The notes under the pieces are model-generated. The model saw only the letters and a list, made by a program, of their open reading frames with translations, searched no databases and was not told the origin of the DNA. This document shows, in pieces, positions 33,249-40,473 of a DNA stretch of 64,000 nt (position 1 is the first letter of the stretch; each line of letters starts with the position of its first letter). Origin of the DNA: an uncultured Myxococcales bacterium (GTDB taxonomy: Bacteria > Myxococcota_A > UBA9042 > CAIXZC01); assembly GCA_903895725.1 (NCBI GenBank), contig CAITUV010000047.1:1-64000 (forward strand). The letters are read 5' to 3'. The translations under genes and the position numbers were made by a program.

Positions 33249-33473
33249 TCAATCCAGGTCGTCGTCGGAGGAATCGCTGCTCTTGCCGCTGGCAGCCTCT
33301 TCCGAGATCTTGTCGCGCATCCGGGAGAACTTCCGATAGAGCGAGATGAAGTCCGCCTTCTGGGCCAAAACCTTTAGGTCGTTGCTGCGGGTGGCAAAAC
33401 GCATCAACTCCAGAGCGAGGGAGACTTCCCCGAAGGTGAACGACTGACTCTTGCGGATCTCGTTTTTCTGCAT
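33249..33473 (-). CDS. Small hypothetical protein with acidic tail
   Basis: 74 aa from ATG 33473 (MQKNEIRKSQSFTFGEVSLA); a GTG at 33485 in the same frame sits too close to the GGAGGG ribosome binding site (33485-33490). The middle is a predicted helical pair (LELMRFATRSNDLKVLAQKADF) and the end is SSDSSDDDLD. No domain is recognised. A near-consensus promoter lies just upstream, so the gene is likely well expressed. Confidence 0.6.
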   Translation of the reverse strand: MQKNEIRKSQSFTFGEVSLALELMRFATRSNDLKVLAQKADFISLYRKFSRMRDKISEEAASGKSSDSSDDDLD

Positions 33474-33502
33474 GCGGACAATCACCCTCCAAAATCGAGG
33501 CG

Positions 33503-33531
33503 ATTATAGGGAACCGCCGGGAGGGCGTCAA
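33503..33531 (-). promoter_or_regulatory. Near-consensus sigma70 promoter
   Basis: On the minus strand TTGACG (33526-33531) is followed after exactly 17 bases by a perfect TATAAT (33503-33508). It drives the small acidic-tail protein with a leader of about 23 bases. It is back to back with the promoter at 33553-33582. Confidence 0.75.
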
Positions 33532-33552
33532 CGTAAATCAGGAACATTTGTT

Positions 33553-33582
33553 TTGACACCCTTCCGGGGGGGAGGCTAGAAT
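33553..33582 (+). promoter_or_regulatory. Sigma70-type promoter overlapping the apparent start codon
   Basis: A perfect TTGACA (33553-33558), an 18-base spacer and TAGAAT (33577-33582) overlap the ATG at 33581. If this promoter is used, the message starts near 33589, inside the frame, and translation would begin at the ATG pair at 33641/33644. Confidence 0.5.
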
Positions 33583-34558
33583 GCAGACGAAGAAGACGGC
33601 GGCCCGCAAGGGCGCCAATGAGAGCGCGATTGAGAGGGAGATGATGGGGAAGAGCGACAAGAGCAACCTGTTGCTGACCTCTCTGGAAGAAATCAAGAAG
33701 GTTTCTGCCGAGGAGGAGCCTGTGGCGCCCAAGCCCGCGCAGGCTGCCGCTCCGGCACCGGAGTCCGCCAAGACCGGAGGGAGCCTCCTCGATTCACTGC
33801 TTTCCGATGTCCGTCAGGAAGCCGAGCGGGAAGTCGAGGAAATCACTCGCACGCTCGAAGAGAAGACGGCAGCGGAAAGGAAATTCCAGGAGGAGGAAGA
33901 GCGTCGCAAGCAGGCCCAATACGAGAAGTTGATCCAGGAAGAGGCGCGTCGGCGCCAGTCCGTCATCCAGAAGCGCGAGGACGACAAGAAGCGCAAGGAG
34001 CTCGAGGAGAGACATCGGGAAGAGGCCCGTCTGCAGCTCCTGGCCGAAGCCGCCCGTCTCCGCAAACGCCGCAAGGTGCTCCTGGCAGCCTCCGGAGCCG
34101 GCGTGCTGGCCATCGTTGCCATCGTGGTCCTGGTGGTCACCGGCGTGATTCCCCTTGGCCCCGAGACCCCCGTGCAGACGGCCAGGGATGAGACCAAGGC
34201 CGTGGTTCCCCAGGTCTCCACCGGCGATCCCAAGAAGATGAAGTCCGCCAACTCGGGCAAGGCCATCGCAGATACCGAGCTGCCGCCGCTGGGCGACATC
34301 GACGGTGAGGGCGGAATCGTGCTCGGCATCGAAGAGCACTACAATGTCGACTTGCTGCTCAAGCCGCATCCCCTGCGCGTGCAGATGCTTCGGCCCCAGA
34401 TTGAATCTCAAATCGTCCGTGAGCGGGTGGCCAAGGCGTTCGTCTCGGTCTCGTCGGGAGGCGGGTCGTCCTCGGGTGGCACGGTGGAGGGTGGCATTCA
34501 GATCGACGACTCGATCTTCGATGTCGGGGCGGACAAGAAGAAGAAGAAGAACCGGTAG
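33581..34558 (+). CDS. Coiled-coil single-pass membrane protein
   Basis: 325 aa from ATG 33581 (GGAGG five bases upstream). An alternative start at 33641/33644 (MMGKSDKSNLLLTSLEE) is favoured if the overlapping promoter is real. Residues about 70-165 are a long charged coiled coil (EVEEITRTLEEKTAAERKFQ), followed by one membrane span (VLLAASGAGVLAIVAIVVLVV, about 166-186) and an outer part of about 135 residues that ends in a Gly/Ser run and a KKKKKNR tail. The N-terminal half is therefore cytoplasmic. The function is unknown; a scaffold or envelope role is possible. It converges on thyX with nine bases between the stops. Confidence 0.7.
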   Translation: MQTKKTAARKGANESAIEREMMGKSDKSNLLLTSLEEIKKVSAEEEPVAPKPAQAAAPAPESAKTGGSLLDSLLSDVRQEAEREVEEITRTLEEKTAAERKFQEEEERRKQAQYEKLIQEEARRRQSVIQKREDDKKRKELEERHREEARLQLLAEAARLRKRRKVLLAASGAGVLAIVAIVVLVVTGVIPLGPETPVQTARDETKAVVPQVSTGDPKKMKSANSGKAIADTELPPLGDIDGEGGIVLGIEEHYNVDLLLKPHPLRVQMLRPQIESQIVRERVAKAFVSVSSGGGSSSGGTVEGGIQIDDSIFDVGADKKKKKNR

Positions 34559-34567
34559 TTGACCGGG

Positions 34568-36073
34568 TCAGCACATCGACCGGAAGGCATCCTTCCCACA
34601 CAACCAGCGTTTCATTTCGGGCAGCCGCCCTGCAGCCAGCCGGCACATCTGTGCCGCCAAATCCCGGATTTCCCACTGGGCGTGGCGGTCCAGGCGGAGC
34701 CGGGCGATGTGCACCAGCTCCCTCAGGTTCGTCTTGAACAGAGTGCGACGGCAGTGGGCGTTGACCAGCAGGTAGTCCGCACCAGGCCCGATGACGGGTC
34801 TCAGCTCATCGAGAAGACGGCGAGACGATTGAAGGGCCGAGAGAAACTCCTCCTGCAGCCCGGCGACCACGACCGACGGGGGAACGACCGGCCCCAGGTC
34901 CGCCTCGTACGGGCCCGCCAGCGTCGTGGCCATGCGATGCCGCTTGAGCTGTCCGAAGCAGGCGGCCGAGCAGGTCAGCTCGAACAGGAAGTCCACGAGT
35001 TCGAAGCTGCGGGGGGCCGGGGCATGCACGCCGGCCCCGGCGAACCAGGCATCGGCGACCGCCTGGAAGCCTGGATTGCGTGGCACGGGCCCTCCGCTGC
35101 CCTCGCTTTCTTCGGGCCCCCCGGTGCCCGGCCATGGCTCCGGAGGCGGCAGCCCCCGCTCAAATCGGACTCCAGCCAGCAGGGCCTCGCCGGGAGACGG
35201 GGTGCTGAACAGCAACCGCGCATAGGGAGCCCGCCCCTCTCCGGCAACGGCACGACCGCGTTCCAGCTCCGAAGCGGTGCCCCGGTCCTCACGTTGCCCG
35301 GCTACCGGCGCAAACGCTTCGACCGGTTCCTCCCACGTCCACGGCTCGGTGTGACGGACCAGCGATGGAGTGACGGCCAGTGCCTCCTCCTCGAGCCGCT
35401 CCCCGATCCGCCGGACCTCGCCGAGCGGATGCCCCTTGAGGCGCCTCACCATGTTCTCCAGGCTGCGGGCATTGAGCGTCAAGCCGAGCTGCCCCGCCGT
35501 GGCCAGCGGGAGAAGGTACCGGGCATCCTCGCGAGCGGAGGTATCGATGTCACGGCGCAGGGAGCGGTCCAGAGCCGCGTCCCCTCCGGCCTGCCGCACG
35601 TGGTGCTCGACCAGCCCCTCGACCAGGCTTCGGTAGGAGCGGTGCAGTCCCTCGACCGCCTCCAGGAACAGCGGCTCGAGGCCGGGTTGGGAGCGAATCT
35701 CGTCTGGAACCACGATGTCCTTGCCGATGAGGACGTAGCGCTGGGATCGTTCGGTATACGATGCAAGTCGCGAGTGTTCGACGGCTTCGATGGCCAGCCT
35801 CGAGACGCCCTCCAGGTCGAAGTTGAAGGTAGCGTGCTCGGCGATGCTCGAATGGCCCATTTCGAACACGATGGTGCGATTGCTGCGCCGGGCCTTGTCC
35901 ACGTTGTCCCTGGCCTCGCTGCGCAGCTCGTCGACGCTCTTCTCGCTGCGGCTGATGCGGGCATAGGCCGCGGCAATGGGCTCAGGGGAGAGGTCGGGAC
36001 GATGGGTCGGCACGTCCAGTGCCCGGCGAACCTGCTCCAGCTCGAGGTTGGCTCCGACAAGCGTGATCTTCAT
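34568..36073 (-). CDS. thyX: Flavin-dependent thymidylate synthase, tandem-domain form
   Basis: 501 aa from ATG 36073, about twice the length of a standard ThyX. ThyX makes dTMP from dUMP with methylene-tetrahydrofolate and FAD. Both halves resemble ThyX. The first has SSIAEHATFNFDLEGVSRLAIEA-type sequence then HSRLASYTERSQRYV (His100-Ser-Arg102, seven residues, Ser110), aligned with the RHRx7S motif but with an altered RHR. The second has LKRHRMATTLAGPY (intact RHR at 378-380 without the distal Ser) and the C-terminal NLRELVHIARLRLDRHAQWEIR, the usual dUMP-binding and catalytic end. The two halves may together form one active site. It lies 14 bases behind the small barrel-like gene, so both are probably one transcript. 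Confidence 0.88.
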   Translation of the reverse strand: MKITLVGANLELEQVRRALDVPTHRPDLSPEPIAAAYARISRSEKSVDELRSEARDNVDKARRSNRTIVFEMGHSSIAEHATFNFDLEGVSRLAIEAVEHSRLASYTERSQRYVLIGKDIVVPDEIRSQPGLEPLFLEAVEGLHRSYRSLVEGLVEHHVRQAGGDAALDRSLRRDIDTSAREDARYLLPLATAGQLGLTLNARSLENMVRRLKGHPLGEVRRIGERLEEEALAVTPSLVRHTEPWTWEEPVEAFAPVAGQREDRGTASELERGRAVAGEGRAPYARLLFSTPSPGEALLAGVRFERGLPPPEPWPGTGGPEESEGSGGPVPRNPGFQAVADAWFAGAGVHAPAPRSFELVDFLFELTCSAACFGQLKRHRMATTLAGPYEADLGPVVPPSVVVAGLQEEFLSALQSSRRLLDELRPVIGPGADYLLVNAHCRRTLFKTNLRELVHIARLRLDRHAQWEIRDLAAQMCRLAAGRLPEMKRWLCGKDAFRSMC

Positions 36074-36087
36074 GAGGGGAGCCAGGC

Positions 36088-36570
36088 TCAGAATCCGATT
36101 TCGAGACCGACACGGGCCTCGACGGGGAACTGGTCGACGAACTTGGCATTTTCCATGAACGTGGCATCGACCTCGGCAAAGAGACGGAGGGCCTTGAGGT
36201 TCAGCAGGGTCTTGCCGACGCCGATCAGGAATCCGTAGTTGAAGTCGTCCAGGACGCTCATGGGGACCGCACCGCGCAGATAGCAGATTCCCGGGATGGC
36301 CACCCGGACGCCGGGGCGGATGGTCATGAGCTCGGCATCCTTGACGCCGAACTTCTCGAGGGTGAAGAGGAAGCCCAGATCCGCGCTGATGTTGGCGAAC
36401 GACCAGTAGACGAGCGCCTCCGCATTGAGGGGGGACAGCTCGACCCCGTCGTCCACCATCATGCCTTCGCCGATGGAGAGACCGACGCCCGGACCGGCCA
36501 TGGCAGGTGAAGCCCCCATCACGACGGTGGCGACGGCAGCAAGGAAGCAAAGCGACGCACGATTCGACAT
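36088..36570 (-). CDS. Small exported beta-barrel-like protein
   Basis: 160 aa with a signal peptide ending ASPAMAGPG. The mature part alternates hydrophobic and polar residues in short strands (ALVYWSFANISADLGFLFTLE, FNYGFLIGVGKTLLNLKALRLF) and ends in Phe, as outer-membrane barrels do. It is short for a full barrel, about eight strands. No family was recognised. It is upstream of thyX on the same strand and divergent from the triple DsbA-like gene. Confidence 0.6.
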   Translation of the reverse strand: MSNRASLCFLAAVATVVMGASPAMAGPGVGLSIGEGMMVDDGVELSPLNAEALVYWSFANISADLGFLFTLEKFGVKDAELMTIRPGVRVAIPGICYLRGAVPMSVLDDFNYGFLIGVGKTLLNLKALRLFAEVDATFMENAKFVDQFPVEARVGLEIGF

Positions 36571-36677
36571 GTTCAGCCCTCCACGGAATTGGCTTGACCA
36601 ACGAACGCAACCCTAGTGCAATTCGGCGGCCGTGGCAAGTGACTTGGGCTCCGGACATTCTCCGGATGGATTCACCC

Positions 36678-36705
36678 TTGCATCCGGCGGGCTGCGTGCT
36701 ATCTT
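36678..36705 (+). promoter_or_regulatory. Putative promoter of the triple DsbA-like gene
   Basis: TTGCAT (36678-36683), a 16-base spacer and TATCTT (36700-36705) precede ATG 36734 by a short leader. Matches are moderate. Confidence 0.4.
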
Positions 36706-36733
36706 TGGCAGCCTGTCGTTGCCCGGAGGGGGA

Positions 36734-38650
36734 ATGCTCATGAAGAAGGAAGCGATCATTCTCGGCTTGGCGCTGTGCCTGCTCGGAGGGTTTGCAGCGG
36801 GCCTGCTGGTGCGTTGGCCCGGTGAGCAACCGGCCCGGGATCGGGGGGAAGTCAAGCTCACCCACCCCGTGCTCGGGCCCCGGGATGCCCTCGTGAAGAT
36901 CATCGAGATCTCTGATTTCCAATGCCCTTACTGCGCCCGGGGAGCGCTGGAGGTCATGCCCGAGGTTCTGGCCATGTTCCCGGGCAAGGTGGCCGTCGAG
37001 TTCTGGCACAACCCGCTCGATTTCCACGAGAACGCCGAGCCCGCGGCCAGGGCGGCCGTGGCTGCGTACCTCCAGGGGCGGTTTGAGGCGATGCACGACG
37101 CCCTGTTCCGGAACCGCAAGTCGCTGTCCGCAGACCGCATCGTAGCGCTGGCAGCAGAAGTGGGGTTGGACGTCGAGCGGTTCAAGTGGGACATGGCTGA
37201 CCCCCGCGTGGCCCGCTTCGTGGCTTCGGACAAGGCGGCGGTGGCTGCCATCGGGCTCTCCGGTACGCCCATGTTCCTGGTGAACGGGCGGGTGGTTCAG
37301 GGAGCCCAGCCGCCGGAGAACTTCCGATCGCTGATCGAAGAGGAGATCAAGAAGGCCGAGGATGCGCTGGCCGGGGGAACGCCGCGTGAGAAGCTGCTCG
37401 AGGTGCTGGCCCAGCAGAACGGAGTCGACGCCAAGTACCTGCAGTACTTCGTCCACGGAGAATCAGCGCTCCCGCCCCCAGTCGAGGAAAAAAAAAAGCG
37501 GGGCGCCCCTGAAGCCGACGCATCCGTAGTCTGGCGGGTTCCGGTCGATCCGAGCGACCCGTCCATCGGGAGCCCTTCCGCCCCCGCCACCATCGTGGTC
37601 TTTTCCGACTTCCAGTGCCCGTACTCGGCCAAGGGGACCGCACTTCTCAAGCGGATTCTCGAGGACCAGGCGGACAACGTCCGGGTGGTGTTCAAGAACT
37701 ACCCTCTCCCGTTCCACAAGGAAGCGTTCGATGCCTCGCAGGTGGCCATGGCCGCTGCGGCGCGGGGCAAGTTCTGGGAGCTCCACGATGTGCTGTTTGC
37801 CAACCAGAAGGATCTGAGCCGGGAGGCACTCCTGGGGTACGCTGCCGAGGTGGGGCTGTCCCGGGACGAGGTGGCAGCCGAGCTCCAGGAGAACAGGTAC
37901 AAGGACCTGATCCAGCGGCACATGGCGGAGGGGGAGGCGGTCGGCGTGAAGGGGACTCCCAACTTCTTCATCAACGGCCGAGTGGTCAAGGGGGCCAAGT
38001 CGTACGACGAGGTCCGACCGCTCATCGAGAAGGAGATTGCCCAGGGCAAGGAGCTGCTGGCCAAGGGGATTGCCACCCCGTACGAGGAGCTGACCCGAGA
38101 CGGAAAGCTGTTCGAGCCATTCGAGGCTCGGGTGAGCCAGTTCGACACGAACGGAGCCGCCGTGCTCGGCGACGGCAAGGAGGTGGAGCTGGTGCTGTTC
38201 TCCGACTTCCAGTGCCCCTACTGCAAGACGTTTGCGCAACCCATCAAGGAAGTCGCACAGCACTACGGCCCCCGGGCCCGGCTGGTGTTCATGCAGTTCC
38301 CCTTGGCCTTCCACAAGCAGGCGCACCTGGCCGCTCAGGCAGCGCTGGCGGCATCGATCCAGGGGAAGTTCTGGGAGATGCACGACCTGATGTTCGAGAA
38401 CAACAAGGCGCTCGGGCGCGAGGATCTCGAGAAGTATGCGGCCAGGATCGGGCTGGACATGGACCGGTTCCGAAAAGACCTGGATGAAGGGACGTGGAAG
38501 GGGGAGGTGGACCGCCAGCTGGAGGCGGGAAAGAAGGCTGGAGTTCGCGGCACACCGACTCTGCTCGTCAACGGGCGGCAGTACGTCGGAGGTGGGCGTG
38601 ATGCGGACTCCATCGTGAAGGCCATTGACAAGCACGTGCTCGGCCGCTAG
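36734..38650 (+). CDS. Triple DsbA/thioredoxin-4-like thiol-disulfide protein
   Basis: 638 aa from ATG 36734 (MLMKKEAIILGLAL); the in-frame ATG at 36740 has a better spacing (ten bases) from GGAGG, so either is possible. One N-terminal signal/anchor segment places it in the periplasm. Three DsbA-like domains follow, each with SDFQCPY and the cis-Pro motif GTPxxxVNGR. Active sites: CPYC at 64-67, CPYS at 295-298 and CPYC at 494-497. The middle domain lacks the second cysteine and can only form mixed disulfides. A run of ten A residues (37488-37497) lies in the linker between domains one and two. Given the many Cys-rich exported proteins nearby, it may help fold them; this is inferred. The nuoB gene follows 24 bases downstream. 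Confidence 0.85.
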   Translation: MLMKKEAIILGLALCLLGGFAAGLLVRWPGEQPARDRGEVKLTHPVLGPRDALVKIIEISDFQCPYCARGALEVMPEVLAMFPGKVAVEFWHNPLDFHENAEPAARAAVAAYLQGRFEAMHDALFRNRKSLSADRIVALAAEVGLDVERFKWDMADPRVARFVASDKAAVAAIGLSGTPMFLVNGRVVQGAQPPENFRSLIEEEIKKAEDALAGGTPREKLLEVLAQQNGVDAKYLQYFVHGESALPPPVEEKKKRGAPEADASVVWRVPVDPSDPSIGSPSAPATIVVFSDFQCPYSAKGTALLKRILEDQADNVRVVFKNYPLPFHKEAFDASQVAMAAAARGKFWELHDVLFANQKDLSREALLGYAAEVGLSRDEVAAELQENRYKDLIQRHMAEGEAVGVKGTPNFFINGRVVKGAKSYDEVRPLIEKEIAQGKELLAKGIATPYEELTRDGKLFEPFEARVSQFDTNGAAVLGDGKEVELVLFSDFQCPYCKTFAQPIKEVAQHYGPRARLVFMQFPLAFHKQAHLAAQAALAASIQGKFWEMHDLMFENNKALGREDLEKYAARIGLDMDRFRKDLDEGTWKGEVDRQLEAGKKAGVRGTPTLLVNGRQYVGGGRDADSIVKAIDKHVLGR

Positions 38651-38674
38651 CTTGTCGAGCCAGGGGAGGGCTGC

Positions 38675-39136
38675 ATGGGCACGGGCGAATTCTTCACGAC
38701 GAAACTGGCCGAGGTGGTGAACTGGGCGCGGAAGTATTCGATCTTCCAGTACCCGTTCGTCACGGCCTGCTGCGCAATGGAGTACATGTCCGTGATGGGG
38801 TCTCACTTCGACCTGGCCCGTTTCGGAGCCGAGATTCCCCGCTTCACTCCCCGGCAGTCAGACATGCTCATCGTGGTGGGAACGGTGACGTTCAAGAACG
38901 CTCCCGTGCTCCGCAAGGTGTGGGAGCAGATGACCGAGCCGAAGTGGGTGGTGGCATTCGGAGCCTGCGCCAGCTCGGGGGGCTTCTATGACAACTACGC
39001 TACGGTTCCGGGCATCGACCACATCGTGCCGGTGGATGTGTACATTCCGGGCTGCCCTCCGCGGCCCGAGCAGATCCTGGACGGTCTGATGAAGCTCCAG
39101 GAGAAGATCCAGAACGGGCCGCTCCTGGCTCGCTGA
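38675..39136 (+). CDS. nuoB: NADH-quinone oxidoreductase subunit B (orphan)
   Basis: 153 aa with all features of the 20-kDa subunit that holds iron-sulfur cluster N2: tandem cysteines in TACCAMEYMSV, GACASSGGFYDNY and PGCPPRPEQI, and the conserved VGTVTFKNAPVLRKVWEQM. GGAGGG lies four bases before the ATG. In complex I this subunit passes electrons to quinone. No other Nuo genes lie in the window: upstream is the triple DsbA-like gene, downstream the convergent nitrogenase-like operon. It is either a scattered complex I gene or a NuoB-like electron carrier for another enzyme. Confidence 0.92.
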   Translation: MGTGEFFTTKLAEVVNWARKYSIFQYPFVTACCAMEYMSVMGSHFDLARFGAEIPRFTPRQSDMLIVVGTVTFKNAPVLRKVWEQMTEPKWVVAFGACASSGGFYDNYATVPGIDHIVPVDVYIPGCPPRPEQILDGLMKLQEKIQNGPLLAR

Positions 39137-39168
39137 AGCGTCGGCCCGCTCTCAAACGAAACGCCGCA

Positions 39169-40473
39169 CTACGCTCGACGCAGCTGCTCCAGGGCGGAGG
39201 CATTCGCAATTCGCTCGACGAGGGAGACCGCCCCTGAAACCCCGAGGTACGGTGTGGGAGTCAGGCAATGGATCCCCCCCGACTGGAAACCGAAAGGCAC
39301 GGGAACGACGCTCCGGGAAGAGGCAGCGACGATGGCCCGCTGGTTACCGATGAGGACCGGAGGCTGGCTCGCGTCGCCGGCTGCCTCGGCAATGGCATCC
39401 CGCAGCTCCTCCATGTCGGCAGCGGCCAGGACTCGGCCGGCTGTCAGGGAGGCCGGAATGGAGGAGGAATCGCCGGCAGCGGCCAGCAGGCGGATGTCCC
39501 CGCCCAGCTCCTGGAGGAAGCCTGCAAGCGCCACGGCCAAGGTGGCCTCTGCGCAGACCAGGAATTCCCGGTGAAGGATGTGCTGCACGACAGCCTTCCC
39601 GAGGCGGTCGTAGACGGCCCCCATCTCCTTCTCGATGAACGGGCGCGTCAGTGCGGAGCGGCCCGTGGCGTCCCCTATTCGGCCGAGGAAATCCCACGTG
39701 GCCGAGAGCCCGAGCGGGAGCGGTGCCCGGACGACCCGGGCCCCGGTCCGGCCGGCCAGGATGTCGGCAGAACGCCCCGAAAACGGGAGCGCCACGAGGG
39801 TTTCGGCCCTCGCCACGTCCGCCAGCCGGTCGACGGTGGTCCCGGACAGCCAGGTGGAGACGGTCCGGAGCCCGAGGCCCGCCAGCAGCCGCTCGAGCTC
39901 GGCGACGTTGGCCGTGCAATCCCCCTCGTACCGGTCGAACAGGTTGCCGACCAGGGCCACGGTGCCGCCCTCGAGGCTTCGCCCCGACAGGTCGATGCTG
40001 CGGGCAACGGTCTCAAGGATCTGCTGATAGCCGTCCACCCAGTTCCCGAGTGCGTCGAGCGGGTCGACGACGAGGATCGGCATCTGGATGCCGGAGCGGT
40101 CCATGCGGGCCAGAACCGCCCGGTAGTCGACCCCCACCATGGCCGCGACCGAGGCAGGATAGACGAACAGAATGCCCCCCTCGCGGGAGGCCAGCTCCCC
40201 GATCTGCCGGCCCAGCAGCTCCGAGCGGTCGAGAATGGCGGAGGTGGGACACATCCCGGTGCTGGCGATTCGGTACCTGCCGTCCGGCCCGATGATGTTG
40301 GCGAACCAGTCGTGATTGTCCTGGATGACTTCGGCCCGCAACGTTCCACAATCGGCCGAATCAATCAGCATCCAGGCATCGGAGATGGCCGAGGCAGCGA
40401 CGTAGGCACCGAGGATCCTGGGATAGTCGAACGGAGCGCGAAAACGGGCTCGGGTTGTGGAATGGGAGGTCAT
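39169..40473 (-). CDS. Nitrogenase component-1-like protein (NifD/NifK/BchN/BchB superfamily)
   Basis: 434 aa from ATG 40473, with GGAGGGG five bases upstream. The fold markers are STGMCPTSAILDRSELLGRQI and the repeated Rossmann segments (VALVGNLFDRYEGD, TLVALPFSGRSADILAGR). Two cysteines fit the cluster-binding sites of the family, Cys42 in SADCGT and Cys75 in STGMC. The third usual site, of the type CxxxxIGDD, reads PASVAAMVGVDY here and has no Cys. The ATG overlaps the stop of the upstream fused NifH gene by four bases (ATGA), so the proteins are made together, and are likely two halves of one component-1 heterodimer. The substrate is unknown. No nifB, nifEN or molybdenum genes are in the window, so nitrogen fixation is unlikely. 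Confidence 0.8.
   Translation of the reverse strand: MTSHSTTRARFRAPFDYPRILGAYVAASAISDAWMLIDSADCGTLRAEVIQDNHDWFANIIGPDGRYRIASTGMCPTSAILDRSELLGRQIGELASREGGILFVYPASVAAMVGVDYRAVLARMDRSGIQMPILVVDPLDALGNWVDGYQQILETVARSIDLSGRSLEGGTVALVGNLFDRYEGDCTANVAELERLLAGLGLRTVSTWLSGTTVDRLADVARAETLVALPFSGRSADILAGRTGARVVRAPLPLGLSATWDFLGRIGDATGRSALTRPFIEKEMGAVYDRLGKAVVQHILHREFLVCAEATLAVALAGFLQELGGDIRLLAAAGDSSSIPASLTAGRVLAAADMEELRDAIAEAAGDASQPPVLIGNQRAIVAASSRSVVPVPFGFQSGGIHCLTPTPYLGVSGAVSLVERIANASALEQLRRA

Noticed and set aside
36590..36660. A sigma54-like sequence TGGCAAG-N4-TTGGG upstream of the triple DsbA gene
   Set aside because: The invariant GC of the -12 element is GG here and the -24 element is imperfect.
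38675..39136. A complex I operon
   Set aside because: Only nuoB is present; neighbouring genes are unrelated to complex I.
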